A stretch of DNA of 64,000 nt, from the NCBI RefSeq assembly GCF_017814975.1, contig NZ_JAGIQA010000010.1, positions 184,549 through 248,548 of the forward strand, read 5' to 3'. Positions within the stretch are counted from its first letter, which is position 1, and every line of letters starts with the position of its first letter. The notes beneath the pieces were generated by a model, which was not told the origin of the DNA, did no database searches, and saw only the letters and a program-made list of their open reading frames with translations. The position numbers and the translations under genes were made by a program. Below are positions 30,036 to 38,447 of this stretch, piece by piece. Origin of the DNA: Cupriavidus consociatus (lineage in GTDB: Bacteria > Pseudomonadota > Gammaproteobacteria > Burkholderiales > Burkholderiaceae).

Positions 30036-30583
30036 ATATCGAAGCGACATCGATCGATGGTGTGATGGTGGCGAGTGGCCAGGCTTTTTCAGATCACCGC
30101 GGTGCCTTTCAACGCCTTTACTGTGACAAAGAGCTGGCGGGCGTGCTGGGCAGCCGGCGCGTCGTGCAGGTCAATCACTCGCGAACCGTCCTGACAGGGG
30201 CTGTGCGCGGCATGCATTATCAGTTTCCTCCCCATGCAGAAATGAAGCTGGTGCGATGCCTGCGCGGCAGGGTGTGGGATGTGGCGGTCGACTTGCGCGA
30301 GGGATCACCCACGTTTTTGCACTGGCACGCCGTGGAACTGTCGCCACAGAATGGCCGGTTGCTGGTCATACCCGAGGGCTGCGCTCACGGTTTCCAGACG
30401 CTTGAGCCCGAATCAGAGCTCTTGTATCTGCATACCTCGCACTACGTGCCGCAGGCAGAGGGCGGTCTGCGCCATGACGATCCGCGCCTCGGTATCGATT
30501 GGCCGCTGCCTGTTGCCGATCTTTCGCAGCGCGACCGCTCGCATCCTCTTTTGACCAGCGAATTCTCCGGAATCAAGCTATGA
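30032..30583 (+). CDS. RmlC-type sugar epimerase of the CDP-sugar cassette
   Basis: A 183-residue cupin of the dTDP-4-keto-6-deoxyhexose 3,5-epimerase family (SDHRGAFQRLY, VRGMHYQ with the catalytic His, GRVWDVAVDLREGSPTFLH, VIPEGCAHGFQTLE, HDDPRLGIDWP). It is clearly divergent from the canonical rfbC at 20603. Its position between rfbG and a C-methyltransferase, with ATGA overlaps on both sides, indicates that it epimerises CDP-4-keto-6-deoxyglucose at C3, C5 or both. Monofunctional 3-epimerases of this family precede C-methyltransferases in antibiotic sugar pathways (noviose). Exact specificity is unknown. Confidence 0.85.
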   Translation: MNIEATSIDGVMVASGQAFSDHRGAFQRLYCDKELAGVLGSRRVVQVNHSRTVLTGAVRGMHYQFPPHAEMKLVRCLRGRVWDVAVDLREGSPTFLHWHAVELSPQNGRLLVIPEGCAHGFQTLEPESELLYLHTSHYVPQAEGGLRHDDPRLGIDWPLPVADLSQRDRSHPLLTSEFSGIKL

Positions 30584-31809
30584 AGTGCCGCCATTGCGCA
30601 AGTTCCCTGACCAACGTCTTTCTGGACCTTGGCTTTGCACCGCCCAGCAATGCTTACTTGAGCGAGGCTGCGCTTTGCGCGCCTGAAACGAGTTTTCCCC
30701 TGAAGCTGTTTGTCTGCAACCAGTGCGGCCTCGTTCAAACTGAGGATTACGCCAGCGCCGACCAGTTGTTCAGCGGTGACTATGCGTATTTTTCTTCTGT
30801 CTCCCGCAGCTGGCTTGCACATGCGGCAAACTATGCCGACATGATTACCGGCCAGCTGAAGCTGAACGACAGAAGCCTGGTGATCGAAGTCGCTGCCAAT
30901 GACGGCTATCTGCTGCGCAATTTCGTGGCGGCGGGTATCCCCTGTCTGGGTATCGAGCCGACTGCAAGTACTGCTGAAGCCGCCGAGCAACTCGGCATCC
31001 CGGTGCTGCGCGAGTTCTTTGGCGCCGACGTTGCCCGTCAGCTGGCAGAGCAGGGACGGCGTGCTGATCTGATCATCGGCAATAATGTCTATGCGCATGT
31101 GCCGGATATCAATGACTTCACGACCGGCCTTAGGCTGGCGCTGAAGCCTGGCGGCACGATTACGCTGGAGTTTCCCCACTTGATGCGCCTGGTCGAGGAG
31201 GTGCAGTTCGACACGGTCTACCACGAGCATTTCTCGTACTTGTCTCTTGGTACCGTCGCCACGATCTTCCGGGCTGCGGGTTTGCGCATCTGCGATGTGG
31301 AGGAACTGCCCACGCATGGTGGCAGCCTGCGCATCTACGGTTGCCACGCTGATGACCCGCGGCAGGATACCGATGCGCCAGCTCGCATCCTTGCAGCGGA
31401 AGTCCATAGTGGCATCGATCAGTTCGGGGGTGAAGCCTACCGATCTTTTCAGGCTCGTGCCAACGTGGTCAAGGACGGCTTGCTGACTTTCCTAATCGAG
31501 CAAAAGCGAGCAGGCAAGAAGGTGGCCGCCTACGGGGCGGCCGCCAAGGGTAATACGCTGCTGAACTATGCCGGCGTCAAGCCGGACCTGTTGCCCTTCG
31601 TCTGTGATGCGGCACCGTCAAAGCAAGGCAAGTTCCTGCCGGGTAGCCACATACCGATCGTATCCCCCGACGCACTGGCGGAAGGAAAACCGGACATCGT
31701 ACTGATCCTGCCGTGGAACATCGCTGGCGAAGTGGCCGGCCAGCTTGCGTTTATCCGCAACTGGGGCGGGCAGTTCGCGGTGGCGGTTCCTGCGATTCAC
31801 GTTTTCTGA
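30580..31809 (+). CDS. Sugar C-methyltransferase, TylC3/NovU type
   Basis: A 409-residue, three-part SAM-dependent methyltransferase acting on nucleotide-linked keto-sugars. The N-terminal zinc site is C3-x2-C6 and C46-x2-C49. The central SAM fold has VIEVAANDGYLLRNF and the hallmark YHEHFSYLSL, whose Tyr/Glu/His are the catalytic residues in C3'-methyltransferases such as TylC3. The C-terminal third (VAAYGAAAKGNTLLNYAG, LPGSHIPIVSP) is the Methyltransf_14 domain. By family it adds a methyl at C3 (or C5) next to a 4-keto group. Its start overlaps the epimerase stop (ATGA). Confidence 0.9.
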   Translation: MKCRHCASSLTNVFLDLGFAPPSNAYLSEAALCAPETSFPLKLFVCNQCGLVQTEDYASADQLFSGDYAYFSSVSRSWLAHAANYADMITGQLKLNDRSLVIEVAANDGYLLRNFVAAGIPCLGIEPTASTAEAAEQLGIPVLREFFGADVARQLAEQGRRADLIIGNNVYAHVPDINDFTTGLRLALKPGGTITLEFPHLMRLVEEVQFDTVYHEHFSYLSLGTVATIFRAAGLRICDVEELPTHGGSLRIYGCHADDPRQDTDAPARILAAEVHSGIDQFGGEAYRSFQARANVVKDGLLTFLIEQKRAGKKVAAYGAAAKGNTLLNYAGVKPDLLPFVCDAAPSKQGKFLPGSHIPIVSPDALAEGKPDIVLILPWNIAGEVAGQLAFIRNWGGQFAVAVPAIHVF

Positions 31810-31819
31810 AAGGAATCTC

Positions 31820-32935
31820 GTGTCCCGTATTTACTACACCAAGCCTTCAATTACCGAACTCGAGGTGAAATATGCAAGCGATGCCGCTGCCAATGGCTGG
31901 GGCGATCAGTGCTATGCGTATATCGAGCGGTTCGAACGCAGTTTTGCCGGGTACCTCGGTACGGATTACGCCATTGCTACGTCGAGCTGCACGGGAGCAA
32001 TGCACATGGGGCTGGCAGCTCTCGGTATCGGGGCTGGCGACGAAGTCATTCTTGCAGACATCAACTGGATTGCGACAGTATCGCCGGTCGTGCACCTGGA
32101 CGCGAAGCCGGTTCTTGTCGACATCCTGCCGGATACGTGGTGTCTGGATCCGGAGAAGGTCGAGGCAGCCATTACGCCCAGGACGAAAGCCATCATTGCC
32201 ACACACATCTACGGCAGCCTTTGCGACATGGATCGGCTGCTGGAGATCGCTGGTCGCCATGGGATTCCGGTAATTGAAGACGCAGCAGAGGCGCTTGGAT
32301 CGGTCTATCGCGGCAAGCGGGCCGGCTCGATCGGCGCCTTTGGCACGTTCTCGTTCCACGGCACCAAGACCATGACGACCGGTGAAGGCGGGATGTTCGT
32401 GACGAACGATCCCGCGCTGTACGAGCGTGTACTCACGCTCAGCAATCACGGCCGGGCCAGGGGCGAGTCCCGGCAGTTCTGGTCCGAGCGTGTTGGCTTC
32501 AAATACAAGATGTCGAACATCCAGGCCGCCATAGGCTGCGCGCAACTCGAGCGCGTCGAGGAGCTGGTGGAGAAGAAGCGGCGCATTTTTGCGCTGTACA
32601 AGGCTGCGCTGGCGCCTCTGGCACGGCTGACCCAGATGAACGTAGAGCATGCCGGTACCACCAACTGCTACTGGATGCCGACGCTGGTGTTCGATCAGCA
32701 TGCCAATCTGGATCGTGATGCATTGCTGCGCATGTTCAAGGCAGAGAATATTGATGGTCGGGTTTTCTTCTGGCCGTTAAGCAAGCTAGGTGTAGAGGGC
32801 GTCCCCACCGATGTCTCGACGCCGCTCGCGCATAGCATCTCCCCACGCGCGATTAACCTTCCCAGCTACCACGACATGGGTGAGGCCGAGGTGGAGCGCG
32901 TCGCAACGGTGCTGAAGAATTTCTATGCCAGATAA
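31820..32935 (+). CDS. DegT/DnrJ/EryC1/StrS sugar aminotransferase (perosamine-synthase type)
   Basis: A 371-residue PLP-dependent aminotransferase. SSCTGAMHMGLAALGIGAGDE, HIYGSLCDMD and VIEDAAEALGSVYRGK precede the PLP-lysine block SFHGTKTMTTGEGGMFVTND; YKMSNIQAAIGCAQLERV follows. The TTGEGGM context is like GDP-perosamine synthase, which aminates C4 of a 4-keto-6-deoxyhexose. In this cassette the CDP-4-keto sugar is the natural substrate; GDP-4-keto-6-deoxymannose from Gmd is the alternative. The GTG start at 31820 is supported by AAAGGA six bases upstream. Confidence 0.92.
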   Translation: MSRIYYTKPSITELEVKYASDAAANGWGDQCYAYIERFERSFAGYLGTDYAIATSSCTGAMHMGLAALGIGAGDEVILADINWIATVSPVVHLDAKPVLVDILPDTWCLDPEKVEAAITPRTKAIIATHIYGSLCDMDRLLEIAGRHGIPVIEDAAEALGSVYRGKRAGSIGAFGTFSFHGTKTMTTGEGGMFVTNDPALYERVLTLSNHGRARGESRQFWSERVGFKYKMSNIQAAIGCAQLERVEELVEKKRRIFALYKAALAPLARLTQMNVEHAGTTNCYWMPTLVFDQHANLDRDALLRMFKAENIDGRVFFWPLSKLGVEGVPTDVSTPLAHSISPRAINLPSYHDMGEAEVERVATVLKNFYAR

Positions 32936-33695
32936 CCTCACGCGTGACGGTTCGGTGGGTTTTTTCGCGGACCAGGACGTCGGCCTTGCAGCCGTCCGTT
33001 ACGTGCTGGAGACGCACCCGCGAGACGTTCGCTATGTAGTCACGACGGGTGACAACGACGTCGCGGCATTGTGCAGGATGCACCAGTGCAAGGTGATCTG
33101 CGTCGACGAGATTACGGAGGCTACGGCAGCGGAGCAGCTAGGCAATATCGATCTGATGGTCCTTGCCTGGTGGCCCAGAATTCTGACGAAAGACCTGATA
33201 GAAATCCCTCGCCGCGGCGTCGTGAACTTCCATCCCAGCTTGCTGCCATACAACCGCGGCAAGCATTACAACTTCTGGACGATCGTAGAAGACACTCCGT
33301 TTGGCGTGTCGCTGCATCTGGTAAATGAAGGCGTGGACCAGGGCGATATCCTTTTCCAGAGCCGGATCGAGAAGACGTGGGAGGATGATGGCGGCTCACT
33401 TTATCACGCCGCCAAGCAGGCGATGGTGGCACTGTTCGAATCGCACTACGAAGACTTGGTTACCGGTAACTACGTCGCACGACCGCAAGACCTGAAGAGC
33501 GGGAGTTTTCACCTGGCCAGGGAGTTGGATCCGGCAAGCGAGATATTTCTCGACAGGAGCTACCAGGGGCGCGAGTTGCTGAACCTTCTGCGGGCGCGGA
33601 CCTTCACAGGTAATCCCTCCTGTTATTTCCATGATGGGGGAAAGAAATATGAAGTGCGTATATCAATCAAAGAGGTGAAAGATGGGGCCGATTGA
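32925..33695 (+). CDS. Sugar N-formyltransferase
   Basis: A 256-residue formyltransferase of the Fmt/PurN fold, with the catalytic triad visible: Asn and His in VVNFHPSLLPYNRG and Asp in GVDQGDILFQ. The length and divergent C-terminus fit the sugar N-formyltransferases (WbkC, QdtF, WlaRD, VioF) that use N10-formyltetrahydrofolate to formylate a nucleotide-linked amino sugar. It directly follows and overlaps the aminotransferase by 11 bases, so the new amino group is the expected target. It is too short for methionyl-tRNA formyltransferase. Confidence 0.9.
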   Translation: MPDNLTRDGSVGFFADQDVGLAAVRYVLETHPRDVRYVVTTGDNDVAALCRMHQCKVICVDEITEATAAEQLGNIDLMVLAWWPRILTKDLIEIPRRGVVNFHPSLLPYNRGKHYNFWTIVEDTPFGVSLHLVNEGVDQGDILFQSRIEKTWEDDGGSLYHAAKQAMVALFESHYEDLVTGNYVARPQDLKSGSFHLARELDPASEIFLDRSYQGRELLNLLRARTFTGNPSCYFHDGGKKYEVRISIKEVKDGAD

Positions 33696-34500
33696 AGAAT
33701 TCCAGCGACGCAATGCAGAGCTGATCGAAAAGGGCGCGGCGGATGAGTCGCTGCAGCGGCTGACGCGGCAGTGGTTCGATCTGGCGAATACGTACGAGTA
33801 TTCGTACCACTATGCCTGGATGTCGCGCCCCATCATCCAGTATCCGCAGGATATCGTTGCAATGCAGGAGATCATCTGGCAGGTCAAGCCGGACCTGATC
33901 ATCGAGACCGGCATTGCGCACGGCGGCTCGCTGATCATGAGCGCATCCATGCTCGCGTTGCTTGACTATTGCGAAGCGGTGGAGAAGGGCACGGTGCTTG
34001 ATCCAAAGGCCAGCCGTCGGCGTGTCATTGGCATCGACATCGATATTCGCCAGCATAACCGGCAGGCCATGGAAGCCCATCCGATGGCTCATCGCATCGA
34101 CATGATCCAGGGGTCGTCGGTGGATCCGGCCATCGTGCGTCAGGTGCACGATATGGCCAAGGGATACGAGCGGGTGCTGGTATGCCTCGATTCGAACCAC
34201 ACACATGATCATGTGCTTCAAGAGTTGGAGGCCTACGCGCCGCTGGCTAGTATGGACAGCTATTGCGTGGTGTTCGATACCGTGGTCGAAGACTTGCCGG
34301 ACGCGGCCTCTGTCAACCGACCGTGGGGTAAGGGCAATAACCCGAAGACTGCCGTCTACGAGTATCTGCGTCGACTTGATTTAGGGAAGGAGATGGGCAA
34401 AGACGGAGCGCCGCTAGCGTTTGAGATTGACAAGGGTGTTGAAAACAAACTGCTTATTACTGTGGCACCTGACGGTTTTCTGAAGCGGATCGCTCGATAG
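33682..34500 (+). CDS. CmcI/rhamnosyl O-methyltransferase family protein
   Basis: A 272-residue protein of the cephalosporin-hydroxylase (CmcI) family, which are SAM-dependent methyltransferases also found in polysaccharide loci. Visible blocks: DIVAMQEIIWQVKPDLIIETG, IAHGGSLIMSASML, VIGIDIDIRQHNR, VLVCLDSNHTHDHVL, SYCVVFDTVVED. It overlaps the formyltransferase by 14 bases and has GAGGTG upstream. It may O-methylate the new sugar or the chain end; the second would suit a Wzt that recognises a cap. Confidence 0.85.
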   Translation: MGPIEEFQRRNAELIEKGAADESLQRLTRQWFDLANTYEYSYHYAWMSRPIIQYPQDIVAMQEIIWQVKPDLIIETGIAHGGSLIMSASMLALLDYCEAVEKGTVLDPKASRRRVIGIDIDIRQHNRQAMEAHPMAHRIDMIQGSSVDPAIVRQVHDMAKGYERVLVCLDSNHTHDHVLQELEAYAPLASMDSYCVVFDTVVEDLPDAASVNRPWGKGNNPKTAVYEYLRRLDLGKEMGKDGAPLAFEIDKGVENKLLITVAPDGFLKRIAR

Positions 34501-34613
34501 AGTCGGTGGGTTTCCATCCCCCGGCGGTGCCGAGGTGTTGATGCATGTGGATCGCTTTTGTGTAGAGGGTCTGAGATATTCCAACTTTTGTAAAGAAAAG
34601 GTCGTCAACTAGT

Positions 34614-35534
34614 ATGTCTATCGGAGAAAGTTCGCCTGAGCATGCACACCGGCCATTGGTAAGCGTGGGAATTCCGACTTTCAATCGTCCGGAAGGCCTG
34701 CGGCGGACCTTATGTCAGATCCTCGCTCAAACACACAGGAATCTCGAGGTAATCGTCTCGGACAACGCGTCGACTAACCCGGAGGTCGAACTAGTCGGAA
34801 GGGAGTTCGCGGCGAAGGACGGTCGGGTTCGATATATCCGCCAGCCAGCAAATATCGGTGCAATGCCAAACTTTAAATATGTATTGCAAAGTGCGACTGG
34901 CGACTATTTCATGTGGGCTGCGGACGATGACGAGTGGTCGCCTCTGTTTATCGAGAAATGTCTTTCGGCATCTGCGCAAGGGGAGACCGTTGCCTGTAAG
35001 TTCGACACGCTCTTTCGAATCGCCGATCGGCGCGAAAGCAATCCCGTGCCGACACTGAATCCGGCCTGCAGTGCGCTCGCTAACGTCAAGGAATTTCTCC
35101 AATGCATGCAGCCCAGTTTGATTTACGGCTTGCATAAGCGGGCTTCATTAGAGTATTTCAATAAGCTGCCCACGTTCGACTTCGTGGACTGTTATTTTGT
35201 ATTCCGACAGATTCTAGGGCCGGGCGTCAAGACGATTCCTGATGTGCTATACACTGCGGGGGTCGATGCAGTTTCTTATGAGATTAAGTATGTCGACGCC
35301 CATGCTAAGAAATTTGATTATGCTCCTTTCTATCTGCGGACTGCCGCGCTGATGCTGTTGACGCGAAGCTTGCCGTTGCGAGAAAGGCTGGAAGCCCTAA
35401 AGGCTTTCAATCGGACCATATATGGACTCATCAGGCATCATGAGAATTGTGACGATCCTCGTCCCCTCCTCGTAAGGCAGGTTTGGCGGTTTTGGCGCCG
35501 GGCCTTGGTGCCACGATGGTTTATGTCGCTCTAA
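34614..35534 (+). CDS. Glycosyltransferase family 2
   Basis: A 306-residue GT-A enzyme (VSVGIPTFNRPEGLRRTL at the N-terminus; FMWAADDDEWSPLFIEK with the DXD metal motif near residue 100). The DNA is notably AT-rich for this window: 34861-34920 has 25 G/C in 60 bases. It is separated from its neighbours by 113 and about 80 bases, unlike the overlapping genes before it, so it looks like a separately acquired gene. Donor sugar unknown. Confidence 0.85.
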   Translation: MSIGESSPEHAHRPLVSVGIPTFNRPEGLRRTLCQILAQTHRNLEVIVSDNASTNPEVELVGREFAAKDGRVRYIRQPANIGAMPNFKYVLQSATGDYFMWAADDDEWSPLFIEKCLSASAQGETVACKFDTLFRIADRRESNPVPTLNPACSALANVKEFLQCMQPSLIYGLHKRASLEYFNKLPTFDFVDCYFVFRQILGPGVKTIPDVLYTAGVDAVSYEIKYVDAHAKKFDYAPFYLRTAALMLLTRSLPLRERLEALKAFNRTIYGLIRHHENCDDPRPLLVRQVWRFWRRALVPRWFMSL

Positions 35535-35617
35535 TCTATGCTGAATGCATAGGTTAAGAGCGTTGGATGTACTTGATTTGTATGATCGGGATCAAAGTGA
35601 ATAGAGAGAGAAGCTCG

Positions 35618-36523
35618 ATGCTCCGGAGATCACGCGGGCTATTTCAGCATTTCCTGTTGAAATTGCTGACGAAGTCGCTGAGTGAAGAAACGCGAATTCG
35701 TTATGCGGACGCTGCGCCTGTTGTGGATATACTCGTCAAGACCCATCCCGAAGACTGCACTGCAGTACTTCAACATTTGCTTGGGGACTCCAAGGGTTCT
35801 CCTACTTCGCACAACGATATCGACGAGATTGTAAATTTCTCAGCATATTGGCGCAATAAATGGATTGCCGAAAAGGCCGCAACCTTGCCAGCCGGCGCAA
35901 GAGTCCTTGACGCAGGAGCCGGGCAGTGCCAGTACAAATCACTGTTTGCTCATGCAAAATATCACGCGCAGGATTTCGCGCAGTACGAAGGTACGGAGCA
36001 AGGACCGCTGCAGGAGAGCTGGAACTATGCAAAGCTCGATTATATTTGTGACATAACGCAGCTTCCGATTGAAGACGGCAGCTTCGATGCTGTGGTGTGC
36101 ACCGAGGTTCTCGAGCATGTGCCGGATCCCATTGCAGCATTGCGCGAACTCTGTCGTGTCACTGGCCCCAGCGGGCGACTGTTCCTATCCGCGCCGCTTG
36201 GTAGCGGCATCCATCAGGAGCCATACCATTTTTACGGCGGTTTCTCGCCGTATTTTTACCGAAAGTTTTTGGCCGAATTTGGCTGTGAAGTCGTCGAAAT
36301 AAAGCCCATCGGGGGATTGCTACGCCACGTTGCTCAGGAAGTCCATAGGGTAGCGCGGACGATGGAAGCGGCACAGCAAGCAATGTCACCAGCGCAACGA
36401 TTCGTGATGACGGATTGGCTGCCGCGATTACTCAGTGAAATGGACGACAAGTGTTTTGTTGAGCAGTTCACGGTGGGCTATCTTGTCGAGGCTCGCAAGT
36501 GTGTAAATGACTTAGCATCCTGA
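35618..36523 (+). CDS. Class I SAM-dependent methyltransferase
   Basis: A Methyltransf_11-type protein of about 301 residues. SAM motif I is ARVLDAGAGQCQYKSLF near residue 90; FDAVVCTEVLEHVPDPIAAL and GRLFLSAPLGSGIHQEPYHFY follow. This pattern is common for O-antigen methyltransferases, possibly tailoring or capping the glycan. The start is uncertain: ATG 35618 follows AGAGAGAAG, while ATGs at 35567 and 35582 are in frame upstream. It belongs to the low-GC patch with the preceding GT2. Confidence 0.8.
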   Translation: MLRRSRGLFQHFLLKLLTKSLSEETRIRYADAAPVVDILVKTHPEDCTAVLQHLLGDSKGSPTSHNDIDEIVNFSAYWRNKWIAEKAATLPAGARVLDAGAGQCQYKSLFAHAKYHAQDFAQYEGTEQGPLQESWNYAKLDYICDITQLPIEDGSFDAVVCTEVLEHVPDPIAALRELCRVTGPSGRLFLSAPLGSGIHQEPYHFYGGFSPYFYRKFLAEFGCEVVEIKPIGGLLRHVAQEVHRVARTMEAAQQAMSPAQRFVMTDWLPRLLSEMDDKCFVEQFTVGYLVEARKCVNDLAS

Positions 36524-36557
36524 GTCACATTCAGGAAGCCAACTTAAACGTGAACCA

Positions 36558-37436
36558 ATGATCATTGCCAACCTCATCGGCGGCCTTGGAAACCAGATGT
36601 TCCAGTACGCCACAGGCCGGGCCGTCGCGCATCGCTACGGTGTGCCGTTGCTGCTCGATGCTAGCGGGTTCGCCCATTACGATCTGCGCCGTTATGAATT
36701 GGGCGAACTTTCGATCCGGGCTACGGTGGCGACCGAGGATGAACTCACGCGTGCCGGCGTGAAGCCGTGTGCGCCAACGCTGTTCAAGCGGGTCAGCAAG
36801 GCGCTGGGCTTCGACCGGCCGGCAAACCAGCTCAAGGAAGCTTCCTTTACCTACGACGCACGCGTCGAGCAGGTGACGCCGCCCGTTTACCTCGATGGCT
36901 ACTGGCAAAGCGAACGCTATTTCGTTCAGATTGCGGACTTGCTGCGGCAGGAATTCATGCTGAAGGAGCCCGCCGACGCGGCAAATTCTCGTATCGGTGC
37001 TCAGATCAGCGAGGCCGGCGCGAGCGCAGTGTCACTGCATATCCGCCGCGGCGACTACGTGAATAATCCGCAAACTGCGCAGTACCACGGTGTGTGCTCG
37101 CTCGACTACTACCGCGCCGCCGTCAATTACGTCGCGGCACGAGTTTCGTCCCCGCACTTCTTTGTCTTCTCCGATGACCATGCATGGGTGAGCGAGAATT
37201 TCCGGCTTGACCATGCCGTAACGCTGGTCGACGTGAATGGAGCGGATCGTGGCGTCTGGGATATGGCGCTGATGAAATCATGCCGCCACCATGTCATCGC
37301 CAACAGCTCTTTCAGCTGGTGGGGCGCATGGCTTAATCCTCATGCAGACAAGATCGTGGTAGCGCCCGAGCGCTGGTTCAGCGGTGCTTCCCACGATACG
37401 AGCGACCTGATTCCGGCTACCTGGACCCGACTATGA
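36558..37436 (+). CDS. Alpha-1,2-fucosyltransferase, family GT11
   Basis: A 292-residue GT11 enzyme: NLIGGLGNQMFQYATGRAVA at the N-terminus, HIRRGDYVNNP with the GDP-fucose-binding HxRRxD motif near residue 157, and HHVIANSSFSWWGAWLN near residue 245. These three blocks define bacterial and eukaryotic alpha-1,2-fucosyltransferases. The donor GDP-L-fucose is made by manC, gmd and fcl in the same strand series and by manB at 53641. Acceptor unknown. Its stop overlaps the next GT (ATGA). Confidence 0.93.
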   Translation: MIIANLIGGLGNQMFQYATGRAVAHRYGVPLLLDASGFAHYDLRRYELGELSIRATVATEDELTRAGVKPCAPTLFKRVSKALGFDRPANQLKEASFTYDARVEQVTPPVYLDGYWQSERYFVQIADLLRQEFMLKEPADAANSRIGAQISEAGASAVSLHIRRGDYVNNPQTAQYHGVCSLDYYRAAVNYVAARVSSPHFFVFSDDHAWVSENFRLDHAVTLVDVNGADRGVWDMALMKSCRHHVIANSSFSWWGAWLNPHADKIVVAPERWFSGASHDTSDLIPATWTRL

Positions 37437-38425
37437 CGACGCCCTTGATCAGCGTGGTACTGCCGGTCTACAACGGTGCCGGCGATGTAGAGAAGGCTGT
37501 CGACAGCATTCTGACGCAGACCTTTACCGACTACGAGCTCATCATCATCAACGACGGCTCGAAGGATGATTCGGCCAGCGTGCTCGAATCCCTGCGCGAT
37601 CCGCGTATTCGCTTGTACCACCAGGACAACATGGGCCTGGCCGGCACGTTGAACCGAGGCATCGACCTGGCACGCGGGCGCTATATTGCCCGGCAGGATC
37701 AGGATGATTTGTCTCATCCCGAGCGCTTTGCGCGCCAAGTGGAGTTCCTGGAGAATAATCCGGAGCATGGCTTGCTGGGTACTGCTGCGCAGATCTGGGT
37801 TGGCGATACGCCGACGGAGCGTGCCCACGATCATCCGACCGAGCATGGCGCACTCAGCTTCGAGTTGTTGTTCAACAATCCGTTCGTGCATAGCTCGATC
37901 ATGATGCGCAAAGCCACCGTCGAGGCAGTTGGTGGATACACGACCGATGCGGCGCGGCAACCGCCCGAGGACTATGAACTCTGGTCGCGCATGGCACGGC
38001 GCGGACGAGTGGCTAACCTGGCCGAGCGCTTGCTGATATATCGTGAGGTGCCGGCGAGCATGTCACGTACGGGGCCGAATCCGTTCATGGAGCGCCTGGT
38101 GCTGATCTGTGCGGAGAATATCGCCGCCGTACTGGGACAGCGCGAGCCCTCGCAATACGTCCTCGATGTTGCGGCGCTGACGCATTCGGCCCTGCATCGC
38201 CTGTCCCCTCGACCGGATATTGAACGCATGTGCCAGGTCGTGCGCGATGCGGGCCAAAGACTTGCAGCGCAATCGCCGCAATCGGACGTGCCTCAGAGAA
38301 TGGAAGCTCGCATCCAGAGCCTGCGCCATCAATATCTGATCCAGAAGCACAACATGAGCTGGGCCCGGCCGATCGCGCGCGCGGTACGCGATTTTGGCCG
38401 TCGGCTTGGGATCCTGACTCGCTGA
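37433..38425 (+). CDS. Glycosyltransferase family 2
   Basis: A 330-residue GT-A enzyme (VVLPVYNGAGDVEKAVDSIL; YIARQDQDDLSHPERFARQV). The metal motif reads DQDD where DADD is usual. The block around YIAR-DXDD-PERFARQV closely matches the GT2 gene at 40882, suggesting the two are paralogues with different acceptors. It is translationally coupled to the fucosyltransferase upstream. Confidence 0.88.
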   Translation: MTTPLISVVLPVYNGAGDVEKAVDSILTQTFTDYELIIINDGSKDDSASVLESLRDPRIRLYHQDNMGLAGTLNRGIDLARGRYIARQDQDDLSHPERFARQVEFLENNPEHGLLGTAAQIWVGDTPTERAHDHPTEHGALSFELLFNNPFVHSSIMMRKATVEAVGGYTTDAARQPPEDYELWSRMARRGRVANLAERLLIYREVPASMSRTGPNPFMERLVLICAENIAAVLGQREPSQYVLDVAALTHSALHRLSPRPDIERMCQVVRDAGQRLAAQSPQSDVPQRMEARIQSLRHQYLIQKHNMSWARPIARAVRDFGRRLGILTR

Positions 38426-38447
38426 CTGCAAATCAAGGGACGATGTC

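Noticed and set aside
32925..33695. Methionyl-tRNA formyltransferase
   Set aside because: The catalytic triad is shared, but the protein is about 60 residues too short, lacks the tRNA-binding C-domain, and sits directly behind a sugar aminotransferase.
33682..34500. Cephalosporin hydroxylase
   Set aside because: The family name is misleading: CmcI-type proteins are SAM-dependent methyltransferases, and the genomic setting is polysaccharide synthesis with no beta-lactam genes.
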